Shown here in pieces: positions 24,934 through 34,968 of a stretch of DNA of 64,000 bases. Origin of the DNA: Sphingobacteriales bacterium (GTDB lineage: Bacteria > Bacteroidota > Bacteroidia > Chitinophagales > JADIYW01); assembly GCA_016699615.1 (NCBI GenBank), contig CP064984.1, positions 2,080,001-2,144,000 on the forward strand, written 5' to 3'. Every line of letters starts with the position of its first letter. The stretch's first letter is position 1. The translations under genes and the position numbers were made by a program. Below the pieces are notes generated by a model, which made no database searches, was not told where the DNA came from, and worked only from the letters and a program-made list of their open reading frames with translations.

Positions 24934-26763
24934 TTATCTAAGCAATAAAAAGGTGCCTTTCTCTTTATATGTTTTTTTGTTTTCTCTATCTTGGAAAGAG
25001 ATAAAGTAAGTATAGCTATCAAAAGGAGCAATTTCACCTTTGAATATTCCATTCCAAGATGCATTGATGTCATTTGTCTTAAATACTACTTGATTCCATC
25101 TATTAAAAATGATGAACTCATAGTTGTCTTCTGATGCAAATAATAAAAATGGTTTAATTGTTTTATTGTGTCCTTCTGGTGCAAAAGCATTAGGGATAAA
25201 AGCTTTTGGTGTAGGTACATTACAAATAACATTAGATTTGCTTTGCAGCACACTGCGTGGTGTAGCATCTGATAAGTGATAATAATTTGTTACTACATAG
25301 TAACAAACACTTTGTAATTCTTTGTTATCTGTATCGAAAAATTGTGGATCAATGTATGAATTAGTATTTCTATTATTTATGGTAGTAAGCAATTCATCTG
25401 TTGTGTCATTATCAATTGTTACTTTATGAATTTGGTAATTGATAAATTGAATATTTGGAATATCAAAACCAGCCCAAGAAATATTTGCTTTATTACCAAT
25501 TTCTTCTACCACTTGTGTGTATAAAGTTTGTACAGTGTCAGTATATAATTTATTTCCACAAGAATCTCTGTATTCTATTCTGTAGTAATATGAATTTTGT
25601 GCTGGATTGCTACTTTTATCATTAAATAATAAACTATAACTATCTGCAATTACAGTTGAGTTTCCAGCATTTTGGAATGCACTCAGTTTAAGTGTTGTTT
25701 GTAGGTTTATAGGGCTTTTCATAGGCGATGCACCTAGATCTTTAATGTATTCTATGCTTACACTATTATCTTCCAATACTGAAATATTTCTTATATAGTC
25801 ATTTTCAATTGGAATAACAACTTCTGATAGAAAAGAACTTTCATTTGAGTATGCAAAACTACCATTGGGTAAATTGATTTTTAAACGCACGTATACGCTG
25901 TCTTGTGGTGTTATATCTTGAATAATATATGTTGTTGCTGTATTCGGTTGTGTGCCAACTGTTTGAAAAGATGTGCTTGGCGTGCGCATTTGAATTTCAT
26001 AATTGCTAACATCAGAATCTTCGTATTTATATTTAAACCAAGCTACACTTGCAGTTTTGTTACAAGCATTTGTGTTTACAATATTCATGGTTGCAGATGT
26101 ATGGTCTTTGCTATCTGGTGTGATGGCACCATCTGCATCACAAGTCATTAATGTTCTAATCTTATAGGTGTACTGTATATTTGCTACATTTACATCAGTA
26201 TCAACGTATGTGCTTATGTTATTTCCAAATACAGTATCTATTGGTGTGTTAAATTGGTTTGTTGGCGTTTTATTAGAAAAAATTAAATAACCTTGAAGTT
26301 CTCTATATGTCTTAGGTACCCAACTAAGTTCAATTGTGTTGTTAATTACAGAAGCACTTTTTAGTTCAATAAATGGAAAACTAAGGCTATTGTCTAGTGT
26401 GTCTGAATATTTTACAGTTGAAGTATTTGTATTTGTGCAAATTCCTCTTTGTAATATATAAAAGTACGTCGTTTGGCTAGATGCTGGGTTATTTATTATT
26501 GTGTCATCTTGATTTGAATCATTAATACTAGTAAGTAAATTGTAAGTGCCATTTTTGTCACCAATTGAATAGTAGATTTCATAAGCAGAAAAACAAGAAC
26601 TTATTGTAGGTAAATTCCAAGCCAATGCAATATCTGTACTTCCAAAATTTCTGACACAAAATAAATCTGGTGCTTCAAAGATATTGCTTTGAGAAAAACT
26701 TTTTAATTGTAGCAATAGCACAACTAAAAAAAGATATTTACTGATATAGTTTTTTGTCTTCAT
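24934..26763 (-). CDS. Secreted FN3-like protein with type B T9SS sorting domain
   Basis: 609 residues. Signal peptide LLLQLKSFSQ. Several fibronectin-III-like stretches follow (IALAWNLPTISSCFSAYEIY; IELSWVPKTYRELQGYLIF; ASVAWFKYKYEDSDVSNYEI; ANISWAGFDIPNIQFINYQI). The last 90 residues are a type B sorting domain (FIPNAFAPEGHNK, EFIIFNRWNQVVFKT, WNGIF, YTYFISFQD, KGTFLLLR), which directs export and surface attachment. Probably in one operon with the M16 genes upstream (2-bp gap). Confidence 0.9.
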   Translation of the reverse strand: MKTKNYISKYLFLVVLLLQLKSFSQSNIFEAPDLFCVRNFGSTDIALAWNLPTISSCFSAYEIYYSIGDKNGTYNLLTSINDSNQDDTIINNPASSQTTYFYILQRGICTNTNTSTVKYSDTLDNSLSFPFIELKSASVINNTIELSWVPKTYRELQGYLIFSNKTPTNQFNTPIDTVFGNNISTYVDTDVNVANIQYTYKIRTLMTCDADGAITPDSKDHTSATMNIVNTNACNKTASVAWFKYKYEDSDVSNYEIQMRTPSTSFQTVGTQPNTATTYIIQDITPQDSVYVRLKINLPNGSFAYSNESSFLSEVVIPIENDYIRNISVLEDNSVSIEYIKDLGASPMKSPINLQTTLKLSAFQNAGNSTVIADSYSLLFNDKSSNPAQNSYYYRIEYRDSCGNKLYTDTVQTLYTQVVEEIGNKANISWAGFDIPNIQFINYQIHKVTIDNDTTDELLTTINNRNTNSYIDPQFFDTDNKELQSVCYYVVTNYYHLSDATPRSVLQSKSNVICNVPTPKAFIPNAFAPEGHNKTIKPFLLFASEDNYEFIIFNRWNQVVFKTNDINASWNGIFKGEIAPFDSYTYFISFQDRENKKTYKEKGTFLLLR

Positions 26764-26765
26764 TT

Positions 26766-28031
26766 TTAACCAACAATTATTTGGTGCATAGTGTCTAAAG
26801 TTAGGTATTTTTGAGCAATTTCTTGGAGATTTTTAGCATCTGCTTGTCTAATTGTCTCAATAAATGTACCAAAATGCTCAATGCCAACTTCTTCGATATA
26901 ATAACTTTTGTATGTTTCAAGTAAATTAAATGCACCATCTGTGCGTTTTAGAAATCTACCTAATAAGTAATTTCTAGCTAATTTTATCTCATCATCATCA
27001 ATTAGATTTTCTAGAATAATATTGATTTCTGATTTTATTTCTTGCATGCAAATGTCTAGTTTTTCTAAGTTTGTATCTGTGTAAATTGCCCAAAAACCAT
27101 CAAACTTTAATGGTTGCAATGCTGAATAAATGCCATAAGTCAAGCCTTTGTCTTCTCTGATATTATTCATTAATCTTGAGCCAAAATAACCACCAAAAAT
27201 TGTGTTTAACAACATAAACGCACCATAGTCTTCATTGTGTTTATTAAACATTCTTTTGCCTAAAATGATAGATGCTTGAGTTGAATTTTCTTTGTTTATT
27301 CTTATGTTTTTTGGTGGATTTTCTACGATAGGTATGTGGCTATTTATAGTTATTTTTAGTGCTGAGTTTTTGACCCAGTTGCCTAAGTTTTCTTCTATAT
27401 ATTGCAATGCTTCTGTTTGTACATCACCAGCAATAAATACACTGCAATTATTTGGTACTACAAAGTTGTTATAGTATTGTATAATTCCAGATTGATTAAT
27501 GGCTTCTATACTTTCATTATTTGCTGTGTAACCATATGGATGTTGTTTTCCAAAAACTGATTCTTTGAAAAGTGTATCTGCTAAAAAGTCTGATTTTTCT
27601 AAGTTTACAGCAAGTTTTGCTTTGGCATTTTTTTGGAATAATGATAACTCATGTTCTGGGAATTGAATATCATTTAAACAAGTCATGATTAAATCTAGGC
27701 ATGGTATTAAAAACTGACTTAAGCATGCTAATGATACTGTAAATGTATTGTAGCCTGTTGATGCTTTTATGGTAGCACCATAAAAATCAATTTTCTCATT
27801 CAATTGGTAGGCACTCAGATTAGATGTGCTACTTTTACATAAAGCAGCTACAGCATCAGCAGTTAGTTGCTTGTTTTCTACCCATCTTCCTGCATTAAAT
27901 ACAATATCTAATTTTAAAATATTTTGTTTATCATCTAAAAATATAAAAACTGGAATATTGTTTTTTAGTGTAATTTTTTCAGGAAGTTTGAAATCTATTT
28001 TTTGAATATTATGTATCGTTGGAATTGTCAT
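26766..28031 (-). CDS. M16-family peptidase subunit, catalytically inactive type
   Basis: 421 residues with the M16 fold (LKLDIVFNAGRWVENKQLTA at the N-terminus; LGKRMFNKHNEDYGAFMLLN; SRLMNNIREDKGLTYGIYSA near 300, the R/Y signature of the C-terminal half). The zinc motif HxxEH is absent; the matching place reads ADAVAALCKSS. Inactive M16 subunits pair with an active one, here the gene 5 bp upstream. The pair probably degrades peptides; its site is not fixed, since no signal peptide is visible. Confidence 0.9.
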   Translation of the reverse strand: MTIPTIHNIQKIDFKLPEKITLKNNIPVFIFLDDKQNILKLDIVFNAGRWVENKQLTADAVAALCKSSTSNLSAYQLNEKIDFYGATIKASTGYNTFTVSLACLSQFLIPCLDLIMTCLNDIQFPEHELSLFQKNAKAKLAVNLEKSDFLADTLFKESVFGKQHPYGYTANNESIEAINQSGIIQYYNNFVVPNNCSVFIAGDVQTEALQYIEENLGNWVKNSALKITINSHIPIVENPPKNIRINKENSTQASIILGKRMFNKHNEDYGAFMLLNTIFGGYFGSRLMNNIREDKGLTYGIYSALQPLKFDGFWAIYTDTNLEKLDICMQEIKSEINIILENLIDDDEIKLARNYLLGRFLKRTDGAFNLLETYKSYYIEEVGIEHFGTFIETIRQADAKNLQEIAQKYLTLDTMHQIIVG

Positions 28032-28036
28032 TGTTG

Positions 28037-29269
28037 TTATTTTTTTAAATAATATAAAGTGTTTGATCTTTCTGTTGTGAAATATTGTTTTGCAAAATTT
28101 TGTATTTGCTGTGGCGTTACTTCCTCATATTTTTGTACCTCTGTGTTGATTTGTGAAGCATCGCCAAGTAATTGAAAATAGGCTAGGGCAATGGCTCTGT
28201 TTAATAAATTAGCTTCAGAAAATTGCATATAGGTTAGCATCTTATTTTTTATTTTTTGCATTTCTATATCATCAATCAATTGATTTTTTATTTTCTCAAG
28301 TTCTTCCCAAACTGCTTCTTCAGCAACAGACATTTCAATGTCGCTAGCTATTTTTCCTTCAATAATAAATAAGCCAACATCATTATTTGCAGTAATGTAT
28401 GCATCTATTTCTACAAAAAGTTTTTTTGTTTTTACTAAGTTTTCATACAATCTTGATGAAGTTCCAGTAGATAGTATATCTGATATAGTATCTGCTGTAT
28501 AAAAATCTTTGTGCTTCTTTTCTGTAACTTTAAATGCTAAGTAAAATGCACTAAGTGGTACTTTTTGGTGTACAGTTAATGATTTTGCTTGTTCTTGTTC
28601 TGGCTCATCAAATGTATTATGTGTCACTGGATTTGATGGCAATGCATCAAAATATTTTTTAGCAAGCTCAAATGCAAGCTCTTTTTCTATGTTTCCTGCA
28701 ATAACCAAAATAGCATTATTAGGTTGGTAGTATTGTTGGTAAAATTGTGTTACATCATCTAGTGTAGCATCTTCTATTTGTTGTAGATTTTTTCCAATAG
28801 TTGGCCATTGATATGGATGTTTTTCATAACACATATTTCTTAATAGATGCCATACATCACCATATGGTTGGTTGATGTAGTGTTCTTTAAATTCTTCGCA
28901 AACTACTTTTTTTTGTACATCTAATGATTTTGGATTAATGTCTAGTTTTGTCATTCTATCAGCTTCTAAACACAATGCAATTTCTATATTTTCTTTTGGC
29001 ACTACGTTGTAGTAGTTGGTGTAGTCATTATTTGTAAATGCATTATTTTCTCCACCAGCCTCTTGAAGTGGATGGTCGAAATTTGGAAATAATTTTGTTC
29101 CACCAAACATTAAGTGTTCAAATAAATGTGCGAATCCAGTTCTGTCTTCTTTTTCGTGTTTTGCACCAATATTGTATAATGTATTTACTACAACAAATGG
29201 TGTTGTATCATCATAATGGTGAATTACTGTAAGTTGATTGTCTAATACAAATTTGTCAAACTTTATCAT
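28037..29269 (-). CDS. M16-family zinc peptidase, active subunit
   Basis: 410 residues from ATG at 29269 (MIKFDKFVLDNQ); an upstream in-frame start would add MYICG. The inverted zinc motif HLFEH is at FAHLFEHLMFGGTK (near residue 46), with the further ligand Glu in the AGGENNAFTNNDYTNYYN / LEADRM region. The C-terminal half has the SSRLYENLVKTKKL signature. It forms a heteropair with the inactive subunit downstream. First gene of a three-gene operon ending with the T9SS cargo protein. Confidence 0.93.
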   Translation of the reverse strand: MIKFDKFVLDNQLTVIHHYDDTTPFVVVNTLYNIGAKHEKEDRTGFAHLFEHLMFGGTKLFPNFDHPLQEAGGENNAFTNNDYTNYYNVVPKENIEIALCLEADRMTKLDINPKSLDVQKKVVCEEFKEHYINQPYGDVWHLLRNMCYEKHPYQWPTIGKNLQQIEDATLDDVTQFYQQYYQPNNAILVIAGNIEKELAFELAKKYFDALPSNPVTHNTFDEPEQEQAKSLTVHQKVPLSAFYLAFKVTEKKHKDFYTADTISDILSTGTSSRLYENLVKTKKLFVEIDAYITANNDVGLFIIEGKIASDIEMSVAEEAVWEELEKIKNQLIDDIEMQKIKNKMLTYMQFSEANLLNRAIALAYFQLLGDASQINTEVQKYEEVTPQQIQNFAKQYFTTERSNTLYYLKK

Positions 29270-29331
29270 GCCACAAATGTACAATTGTAGATGAATAAAT
29301 TGAATAAGAATAAGTTATTTTATCAAAAATA

Positions 29332-29931
29332 TTATTTCATCTTTTTTGCTAAATATTGCAAGTTTTTGTCATTTGAGTCTGCTAGTTTTTGTTGTATACT
29401 TGCTCTATCTCTTTGTGATTTGTTTTGTGATAGCTTTTCTTTGCATTGTAGCTCATCTACTTCAATCTTTAATGCCACAATGCCATCGAGTAATCCTTGT
29501 GTATATGTTGAATCAAGTTGTTCAAATTGTTGCTTAAATGATGGTTCGTAAGTTTTTATTTGTTGTTGTAGAATTTCTAGTTTTTCTTCATTGGTATTTG
29601 CTATTGTAACTTTCCCATATATATGCACTGCAATATAATTCCATGTTGGAACATTCTGTTGGTGTTCATACAAGGTAGGTGAAATGTAGGTATGTGGTTC
29701 AGAAAAGATGGTTAATACTTTATCTTGTGTAAATGTGCTATGTTGAGTATTTGCCTTAGAAAGATGCGTATATAATGTAATATGCGCACCATTTCGTAAA
29801 ACAACAAATGGAAGATGTGTTGCTATTGGTTTTTGTTCATCAATAGAAATTAAAATTCCGAAAGGATATGTTTCTATAAACTTGATTGCTTCATCAATAT
29901 CTTCTTGTTTAAATGCTTTTGGAATATACCT
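29332..29931 (-). pseudogene. PaiB-family FMN-binding protein lacking a normal start codon
   Basis: The full PaiB-type split-barrel reading frame is present for 199 codons: YIPKAFKQEDIDEAIKFIET, then PFGILIS, THLPFV, GAHITLYTHLSKAN, TIFSEPHTYISP, VPTWNYIAVHIYG, and the C-terminal LLDGIVALKIEVDELQCKEK. The expected ATG before YIPKAF reads AGG (29931-29929), and no ATG, GTG or TTG occurs between it and the upstream stop at 29946-29944. A TTG exists only at 29673, midway through the domain. Either the start is mutated, a rare codon (ATT at 29925) is used, or one base is wrong. The TAA just upstream is the stop of the preceding gene. Confidence 0.8.
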
Positions 29932-29943
29932 ATCGCAAAAATA

Positions 29944-30924
29944 TTATTCCCAAGTAGAAATTGTTTTTATAATTAGTGAGTCATTACATTCAGTTGTTTT
30001 TTCAATTGTTCTGACTTTGATATTTCCATTTCCTGCAAACTCAATTAGATTTTGTCTTGAGTTAAATACTTCTGAAGATGGTGCAACAAACTGCGCTGTT
30101 TTTTTCCATTCACCTCGTTTGTATGTATATAAAATTGTATTGCCAATGTCGCCATTTGGTTTTTTTATTACAATAGAAAAGTCATCAGCACCATCACCAT
30201 CAACATCGTTTTCATTCAATACATTTACACCAATGCAATTTTCAATATTTATTTCTGGCAAGTTTAAATTTGTAAAAGAAATCTTTGTTGTTGTTGAAGT
30301 GTAATTGCCTGATGTATCTTGTTCTGGCTTTATTACGATTAATTCTTCTTTTTCGCCATCTCCATCAAAATCACCTGATGATGTAGATTCACTTTCTTCA
30401 AACTTATCAAATAAACTTGCAAGTTCTGGTCTTAAGTCAGATTCTTTGTCACTTTCTACAATTATTTTCCAAGCATCATTTATCTTTTTAAAGATTAAAT
30501 AAGTATGGTATACCTTTGGCTTATTATCTAAGTTTACTAGTTTTAAAAATTCAACTTTATAATCTCCAGTATCAGATGGATAAATACCTATTCTTCCAAT
30601 GATAAGTTGTCTGTATTGTTTTGCTTTTTTTAGTCTATATTTTTTTGTTTGAATAACATTCTGTTTACTAAAATTCTTTTTGTAGAACAATACATTGTCG
30701 CTGTAGAAACTATCTAATACATCTATGTTTGTTGTGTCATGTAGTTTATTCCATTCATAAACCAACGCAATTACTTCTTGTTGTTCTGTTGGTAATAATT
30801 CATAAACTGTTTTTAGAGAATCTTGAGTAACATTGTTGAATTTCTTTTTATTGCCACATGATGTGCAACTATAAATTGAACTAGAAATTACAAACAAAAT
30901 AATTATATAAACAATATTTTTCAT
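29944..30924 (-). CDS. Hypothetical lipoprotein with VCBS/DGDG-like repeats
   Basis: 326 residues. Lipoprotein signal with lipobox ISSSIYSC (Cys near 20). Residues 30-170 look like a SnoaL/NTF2-type or secretory domain (YELLPTEQQEVIALVYEWNK; YLIFKKINDAWKIIVESD). Residues 180-270 carry Asp-rich loops, GDFDGDGEKEELIV and NDVDGDGADDFSIV, typical of calcium-binding FG-GAP/VCBS-like repeats. Function unknown. The stop is immediately followed by the start-less PaiB frame, so the two are co-transcribed. Confidence 0.75.
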   Translation of the reverse strand: MKNIVYIIILFVISSSIYSCTSCGNKKKFNNVTQDSLKTVYELLPTEQQEVIALVYEWNKLHDTTNIDVLDSFYSDNVLFYKKNFSKQNVIQTKKYRLKKAKQYRQLIIGRIGIYPSDTGDYKVEFLKLVNLDNKPKVYHTYLIFKKINDAWKIIVESDKESDLRPELASLFDKFEESESTSSGDFDGDGEKEELIVIKPEQDTSGNYTSTTTKISFTNLNLPEINIENCIGVNVLNENDVDGDGADDFSIVIKKPNGDIGNTILYTYKRGEWKKTAQFVAPSSEVFNSRQNLIEFAGNGNIKVRTIEKTTECNDSLIIKTISTWE

Positions 30925-31448
30925 CCTTTGAAATAATAGATTTTTTAAGCGCAGAAAGATACGAATAAACTAAATGAAAATCTATATTCAATTAAAAAAA
31001 TAAAGCAAACAAGCTGAAATACATGAATAAGTGTAAAAAAATATCCACAATCATTTTTTTGTTTCTATCAAATAGACTGTGCGTTTAGGCATATTGTAAT
31101 ATATTGTTTTTTAGTTTAATAAATTTTATATCTTAATATAGTTACTATTAAAATGTCAATAAAATATAACGTAATATAAAAATTACATCTTGTTCACGTA
31201 AAAAATATTTATTGAATTTATTTTGTATGTTGTATTGTTTTTTTATAAAAATTCATTGTTACTATTATCCACATTATCAACATTCTATATTTTGGAAAAA
31301 TCACAAAACACTTGTAATCTATTATATATAGTATAATTTTATGGTAAGGATAATTAAAAGAATTTTTCAACCTATTTAAAAAATAAAAAATTCTACAGTA
31401 AAAGTTTCAGCTGTAACAAATGAAACTAAAAATTAAAGTAGTCATAAA
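30925..31448. other. Very AT-rich intergenic region with DnaA-box-like sites
   Basis: 524 bp, no gene. TTATCCACA (31265-31273), a perfect DnaA box, abuts TTATCAACA (31274-31282); ATATCCACA lies at 31041-31049. The sequence between is long A/T tracts. It also must hold the promoters of the divergent lipoprotein and histone-like genes. An origin role is only a possibility. Confidence 0.4.
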
Positions 31449-31764
31449 ATGGCAAAGAAAACAGTAGCAAAAGCTCCAGCTAAAAAAAGCAGCGACTCAA
31501 AAAAGCGTGACAAAAGCTCCAGCTAAAAAAGCAGACTCAAAAAAAGCATGACAAAAGCTCCAGCTAAAAAGCACAGCTCAAAAAAAGCGACAAAAGCTCC
31601 AGCTAAAAAGCAGCGGCTCCAAAAAAGGCGACAAAAGCTCCAGCTAAAAAGCGACTCAAAAAAAGCGACAAAAGCTCCAGCTAAAAAAGCAGACTCAAAA
31701 AAGCGTGACAAAAGCTCCAGCTAAAAAAGCTCCAGCTAAAAAAGCACCTGCAAAGAAAAAATAA
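31449..31764 (+). pseudogene. Histone H1-like lysine/alanine-rich DNA-binding protein, multiply frameshifted
   Basis: ATG at 31449 opens MAKKTVAKAPAKK, and the last codons read KAPAKK...APAKKK before TAA at 31762-31764. Between them, about eight copies of a 30-45 bp unit centred on ACAAAAGCTCCAGCTAAAAA appear in changing frames, so translation stops after about 25 codons. With one-base corrections the units read roughly AKAPAKKAATKKAVT, the composition of bacterial H1/Hc1-like proteins that bind DNA without sequence preference. Repeats plus A runs make assembly errors likely; true decay cannot be excluded. Confidence 0.7.
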
Positions 31765-31788
31765 TTATAAATTTCTGCGCAGAATAGT

Positions 31789-31820
31789 AAGTCCGATATT
31801 TTCTATCGGACTTTTTTTTT
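31789..31820 (+). terminator. Intrinsic terminator of the histone-like gene
   Basis: AAGTCCGATA (31789-31798) and TATCGGACTT (31804-31813) form a perfect 10-bp stem with a 5-base loop, followed by T7. It reaches into the stop codon of the converging gene. Confidence 0.9.
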
Positions 31821-32229
31821 ATTGTTTTTGTTGTATGTCAGCACTTCGTTTTCCAATATTGTTGTAGCCACCCAAATCTTTTATTAATGGCTTTTGAGTA
31901 CTATTGCTCGTGCTTTCCCAAGAAACAAAATTATTATTTCCTTTGATATGTATTTCATCAACTGATTTGATGTTTACATCATTTCCTTTTCCTGTAATTA
32001 ATATTTTCTTGCAAAGACCTTCAATGTTTATCATGTTATTGTTTCCAGCAATTAGTATGTCTTGATTGTCTGCAACAATATTCAATTCAAGCTCTTCGTT
32101 GTCATTGATGATGATTGCATTCTCATCAAGTGTAACTAAATTCTTTGATATTGGTGCTGTTAATTTAGGTGGCGTTGCATTAGTATTTAATGTGCCAACA
32201 ATAAAGCTAATGATAAGTATTTTTTTCAT
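31819..32229 (-). CDS. Secreted DUF3060-like protein
   Basis: 136 residues from ATG at 32229 (a TTG 6 bp earlier is less likely). Signal peptide MKKILIISFIVGTLNTNA. The body is a repeated short beta pattern, NNMINIEGLCKKILITGKGN and DVNIKSVDEIHIKGNNNFV, as in DUF3060 beta-helix-like proteins of unknown function. It is 6 bp after the stop of the next upstream gene, so co-transcribed with it. Confidence 0.75.
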   Translation of the reverse strand: MKKILIISFIVGTLNTNATPPKLTAPISKNLVTLDENAIIINDNEELELNIVADNQDILIAGNNNMINIEGLCKKILITGKGNDVNIKSVDEIHIKGNNNFVSWESTSNSTQKPLIKDLGGYNNIGKRSADIQQKQ

Positions 32230-32235
32230 AGACAA

Positions 32236-32919
32236 TTATTTTAATTTATTTATTCCAATATATACCATGTAAGGTATAGGTACTGTTTTAAGTTGTACTT
32301 CTGTGTATGGATATGTTTGTAGTAATTCTTTCTTCAATGCCGGAGAAAATTTTACATCTAAAAAACCAACTTTTTCTATACCTATTTTTTGAATTGTATA
32401 TCCTATTTTATTCAACTCAATTTCTAAACATGCATATACATTGCCTTCTTTCATTCTTTTAGAAATTAGTTCATAATCTAAGTTTACAAATTCCTTTTTT
32501 AAGTTAGATTTATATGATGTATAATACTTTTGCCAAGATGTGTCTTTAACAAAGAAATTAATTTGGTTGGCAAGCACATCTGCGTATTGCATAGGATAGC
32601 CAATGTTCATATTCCACAAATCTAATTTTATTTCTTTTGATGCTGTGTTATAAAAATCAACCAAAGGAAGCACTTCATTACACAATGTATTATTTGGTAA
32701 TACTTCTTTTTTAAATGAGATAGTTTGACTTTCATCTTTAAAAGTCATTATTTTTAAATTGATAAACGTATCATTCTTACCTTTGTTGAAATAATAGTAA
32801 TAATCAGTATTACCTATTTTTTGATTGATATCATAAGTGTATTCTGTTTTGTTAATTGTTTGTGCTTTTAAACTTGCACATAATAATATCATTGAAATAA
32901 ATAAAAGGAATTGACGCAT
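32236..32919 (-). CDS. Hypothetical secreted protein
   Basis: 227 residues with a clear signal peptide (MRQFLLFISMILLCASLKAQ). No domain recognised. It holds Tyr-rich strands (YYYYFNKGKNDTFINLKIMT) and ends in YTEVQLKTVPIPYMVYIGINK. Probably periplasmic or outer membrane. It sits between the AsnB-like gene and the DUF3060-like gene on the same strand with gaps of 10 and 6 bp. Confidence 0.7.
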   Translation of the reverse strand: MRQFLLFISMILLCASLKAQTINKTEYTYDINQKIGNTDYYYYFNKGKNDTFINLKIMTFKDESQTISFKKEVLPNNTLCNEVLPLVDFYNTASKEIKLDLWNMNIGYPMQYADVLANQINFFVKDTSWQKYYTSYKSNLKKEFVNLDYELISKRMKEGNVYACLEIELNKIGYTIQKIGIEKVGFLDVKFSPALKKELLQTYPYTEVQLKTVPIPYMVYIGINKLK

Positions 32920-32929
32920 ATTGTTGAAT

Positions 32930-34184
32930 TTAAGTTTTTTGTTTTTTCTTTTTAGCAGCAGGAAATAATATGTTGTTTAATATTAGTCTATAGCCTGGAG
33001 AATTTGGATGTAGATTCAAATCTGTTGGTGGATCGCCAACTCTATGTTGGTAATCTTCTGGGTCATGTCCACCATAGAATGTCCAAGTACCTTTGCCATT
33101 TGTACCATGTATATATTTTGCTTCGTTTAGACTTTTATTTTCTCCTAAAATTAAAACATCAGCTTTTATATAATTATTTCTGAAGGCTGTTGTTTGTCCC
33201 ATAAAGCCTTTGATTAATTTCTCATGATTTTGTGTAAGCATAGCTGGAACTTGATCCCATTTTGCAGAAAAATCAAATAACGTAAAATAGTCTGTGTTTT
33301 TATCTCTTCCAAGTGGCAATGCATCTATAGATGAATATTCGTATTCCCATGGTGTTGTGCTAAGTACATAGTTCTGAAATGCAAATGATTTACTATAATC
33401 TATTTTTTGCTGTGCATGTGGATCCATGCCATCACCATCAAACATATGTTCACAAATATCAATTCCATTTGTAGCTAATGCAATATCATAACTATCAGTT
33501 GCGCTACACATAGCAAACATAAATCCGCCACCTAAAACAAAATCTCTAACTTTGAGCGCTACTGCTCTTTTTTCATCAGATACTTTTGAAAAGCCTAATT
33601 TTTTAGCTCTTAATTCGTAATCAGCAACTTGGTTGATGTACCAATCTGCATTTTGATAGGATGCCCAAAACTTTCCATATTGTCCAGTAAAATCTTCATG
33701 ATGCAAATGCAACCAATCATACAATGGAAGTTTATTGTCTAAAATTTCTTCATCATAAATAACATCGTATGGAATTTCAGCATAGGTTAATGCTAATGTC
33801 ACTGCATCATCCCATGGATTATTTGTTTTCGGCGAATAGACTGCAACTTTTGGTGCTTTTTCCAATCGTACTACATCCATGTTTATTTCAGGATTAGAAA
33901 TCTCTTCTAAAATAGATGCCATTTTTGCATCAGCAATTAACTCATAACTTACATTTCTTATCAAGCATTCTTTTTCAATTGCTGTTTGTTGTTGTATGGC
34001 AAAAGAACCACCTCTGTAGTTGAGCAACCAATCTACAGGAATATCTTTTGTGAGTGACCAATAAGCTATGCCATATGCTTTTAAATGATTCTTCTGAGCA
34101 TCATCCATTGGAATTAATAAGTATGCTTGCTTTGCTTTGGGCAAAACATACAAACATAAAGATGCTAAAAAGTGAATATCTCAT
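32930..34184 (-). pseudogene. 'Asparagine synthetase B'-type secreted Bacteroidota protein, frameshifted at the signal peptide
   Basis: The main frame (about 400 codons; AYLLIPMDDAQKNHLKAYGI, VKVAVYSP-type, YDWLHLHHEDFTGQ, FMFAMCSATDSYDIAL, FYGGHDPEDYQHRVGDPP, HPNSPGYRLILNN) belongs to a conserved Bacteroidota family often labelled asparagine synthetase B, with little evidence for that activity. It has no ATG at its 5' end. ATG at 34184 in another frame encodes MRYSLFSIFMFVCFAQSK, a proper signal peptide; removing one base near 34130 joins it to QAYLLIPMDD. One-base lesion, real or artefact; a TTG at 34153 is the only in-frame alternative. Confidence 0.75.
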
Positions 34185-34301
34185 TTATTTTGATAATGTT
34201 ACAAATATAATACCATAAAATTATATTGTTTAGTGATAAATCATTTGTCTTACTACTGTTTGTGTGAATTATTGTTATTTTTCTTAATTGCTTATGCAAA
34301 T

Positions 34302-34333
34302 AAAAAAGGTATCATACAAAGATGATACCTTTT
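34302..34333 (-). terminator. Terminator of sod copy 1
   Basis: AAAAGGTATCAT (34304-34315) and ATGATACCTTTT (34322-34333), perfect 12-bp stem, T-rich tail on the minus strand. The same hairpin is at 37595-37624. Confidence 0.85.
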
Positions 34334-34356
34334 GATTGTAATATTTAATGAGTTTT

Positions 34357-34968
34357 TTAAGCTATAGCAGCCTCGTATCTTGCAGAAACTTCTACCCAAT
34401 TGATTACATTGAAAAATGCATTTATGTAATCTGGTCTTCTATTTTGATAATTTAAGTAATAAGCATGCTCCCAAACATCTATTCCTAAAACTGGTGTTCC
34501 AGGACATTCAGCAATATCCATAGTTGGATTGTCTTGGTTTGGTGTAGAACAAACACATAATGATTTGTCTGATTTTATACATAACCATGCCCAACCAGAA
34601 CCAAATCTTGTAGTTGCTGCTTTTGCAAACTCATCTTTAAATGCTTCAAAAGAGCCGAATGTACTTTGTATAGCCTCAGCTAGTTTTCCACTTGGTTCGC
34701 CACCACCATTTGGCGACATAATTGTCCAAAATAAACTGTGGTTAAAATGTCCACCACCATTATTTCTAATAGCTGGAGATAATTTTGAAATGTTACGCAT
34801 TAATTCATCTAAAGTTTTTCCATCATTTTCTGTGCCTAGCACAGCAGCATTTAAATTATTTACATACGCTGCATGGTGTTTCCCATGATGAATTTCCATT
34901 GTCTTGGTGTCAATGTTTGGCTCTAATGCATCGATAGCATAAGGCAATTGTGGTAGTTCGAAAGCCAT
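34357..34968 (-). CDS. Superoxide dismutase, Fe/Mn family (copy 1)
   Basis: 203 residues. Converts superoxide to oxygen and hydrogen peroxide in the cytoplasm. Metal ligands are visible: His in [14 protein letters not shown] (near 27), His in [13 protein letters not shown] (near 78), and Asp/His in [18 protein letters not shown] (near 165). The Gly-rich [22 protein letters not shown] stretch is usual for the family. It differs from copy 2 at about 8 residues (for example IDALEPN against TNALEPH). Iron or manganese preference cannot be told. Confidence 0.96.
   Translation of the reverse strand: MAFELPQLPYAIDALEPNIDTKTMEIHHGKHHAAYVNNLNAAVLGTENDGKTLDELMRNISKLSPAIRNNGGGHFNHSLFWTIMSPNGGGEPSGKLAEAIQSTFGSFEAFKDEFAKAATTRFGSGWAWLCIKSDKSLCVCSTPNQDNPTMDIAECPGTPVLGIDVWEHAYYLNYQNRRPDYINAFFNVINWVEVSARYEAAIA

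Noticed and set aside
31523..31711. Minus-strand open frame with FFESLFSWSF-type repeats
   Set aside because: It is the shadow of the lysine-rich repeats on the + strand.
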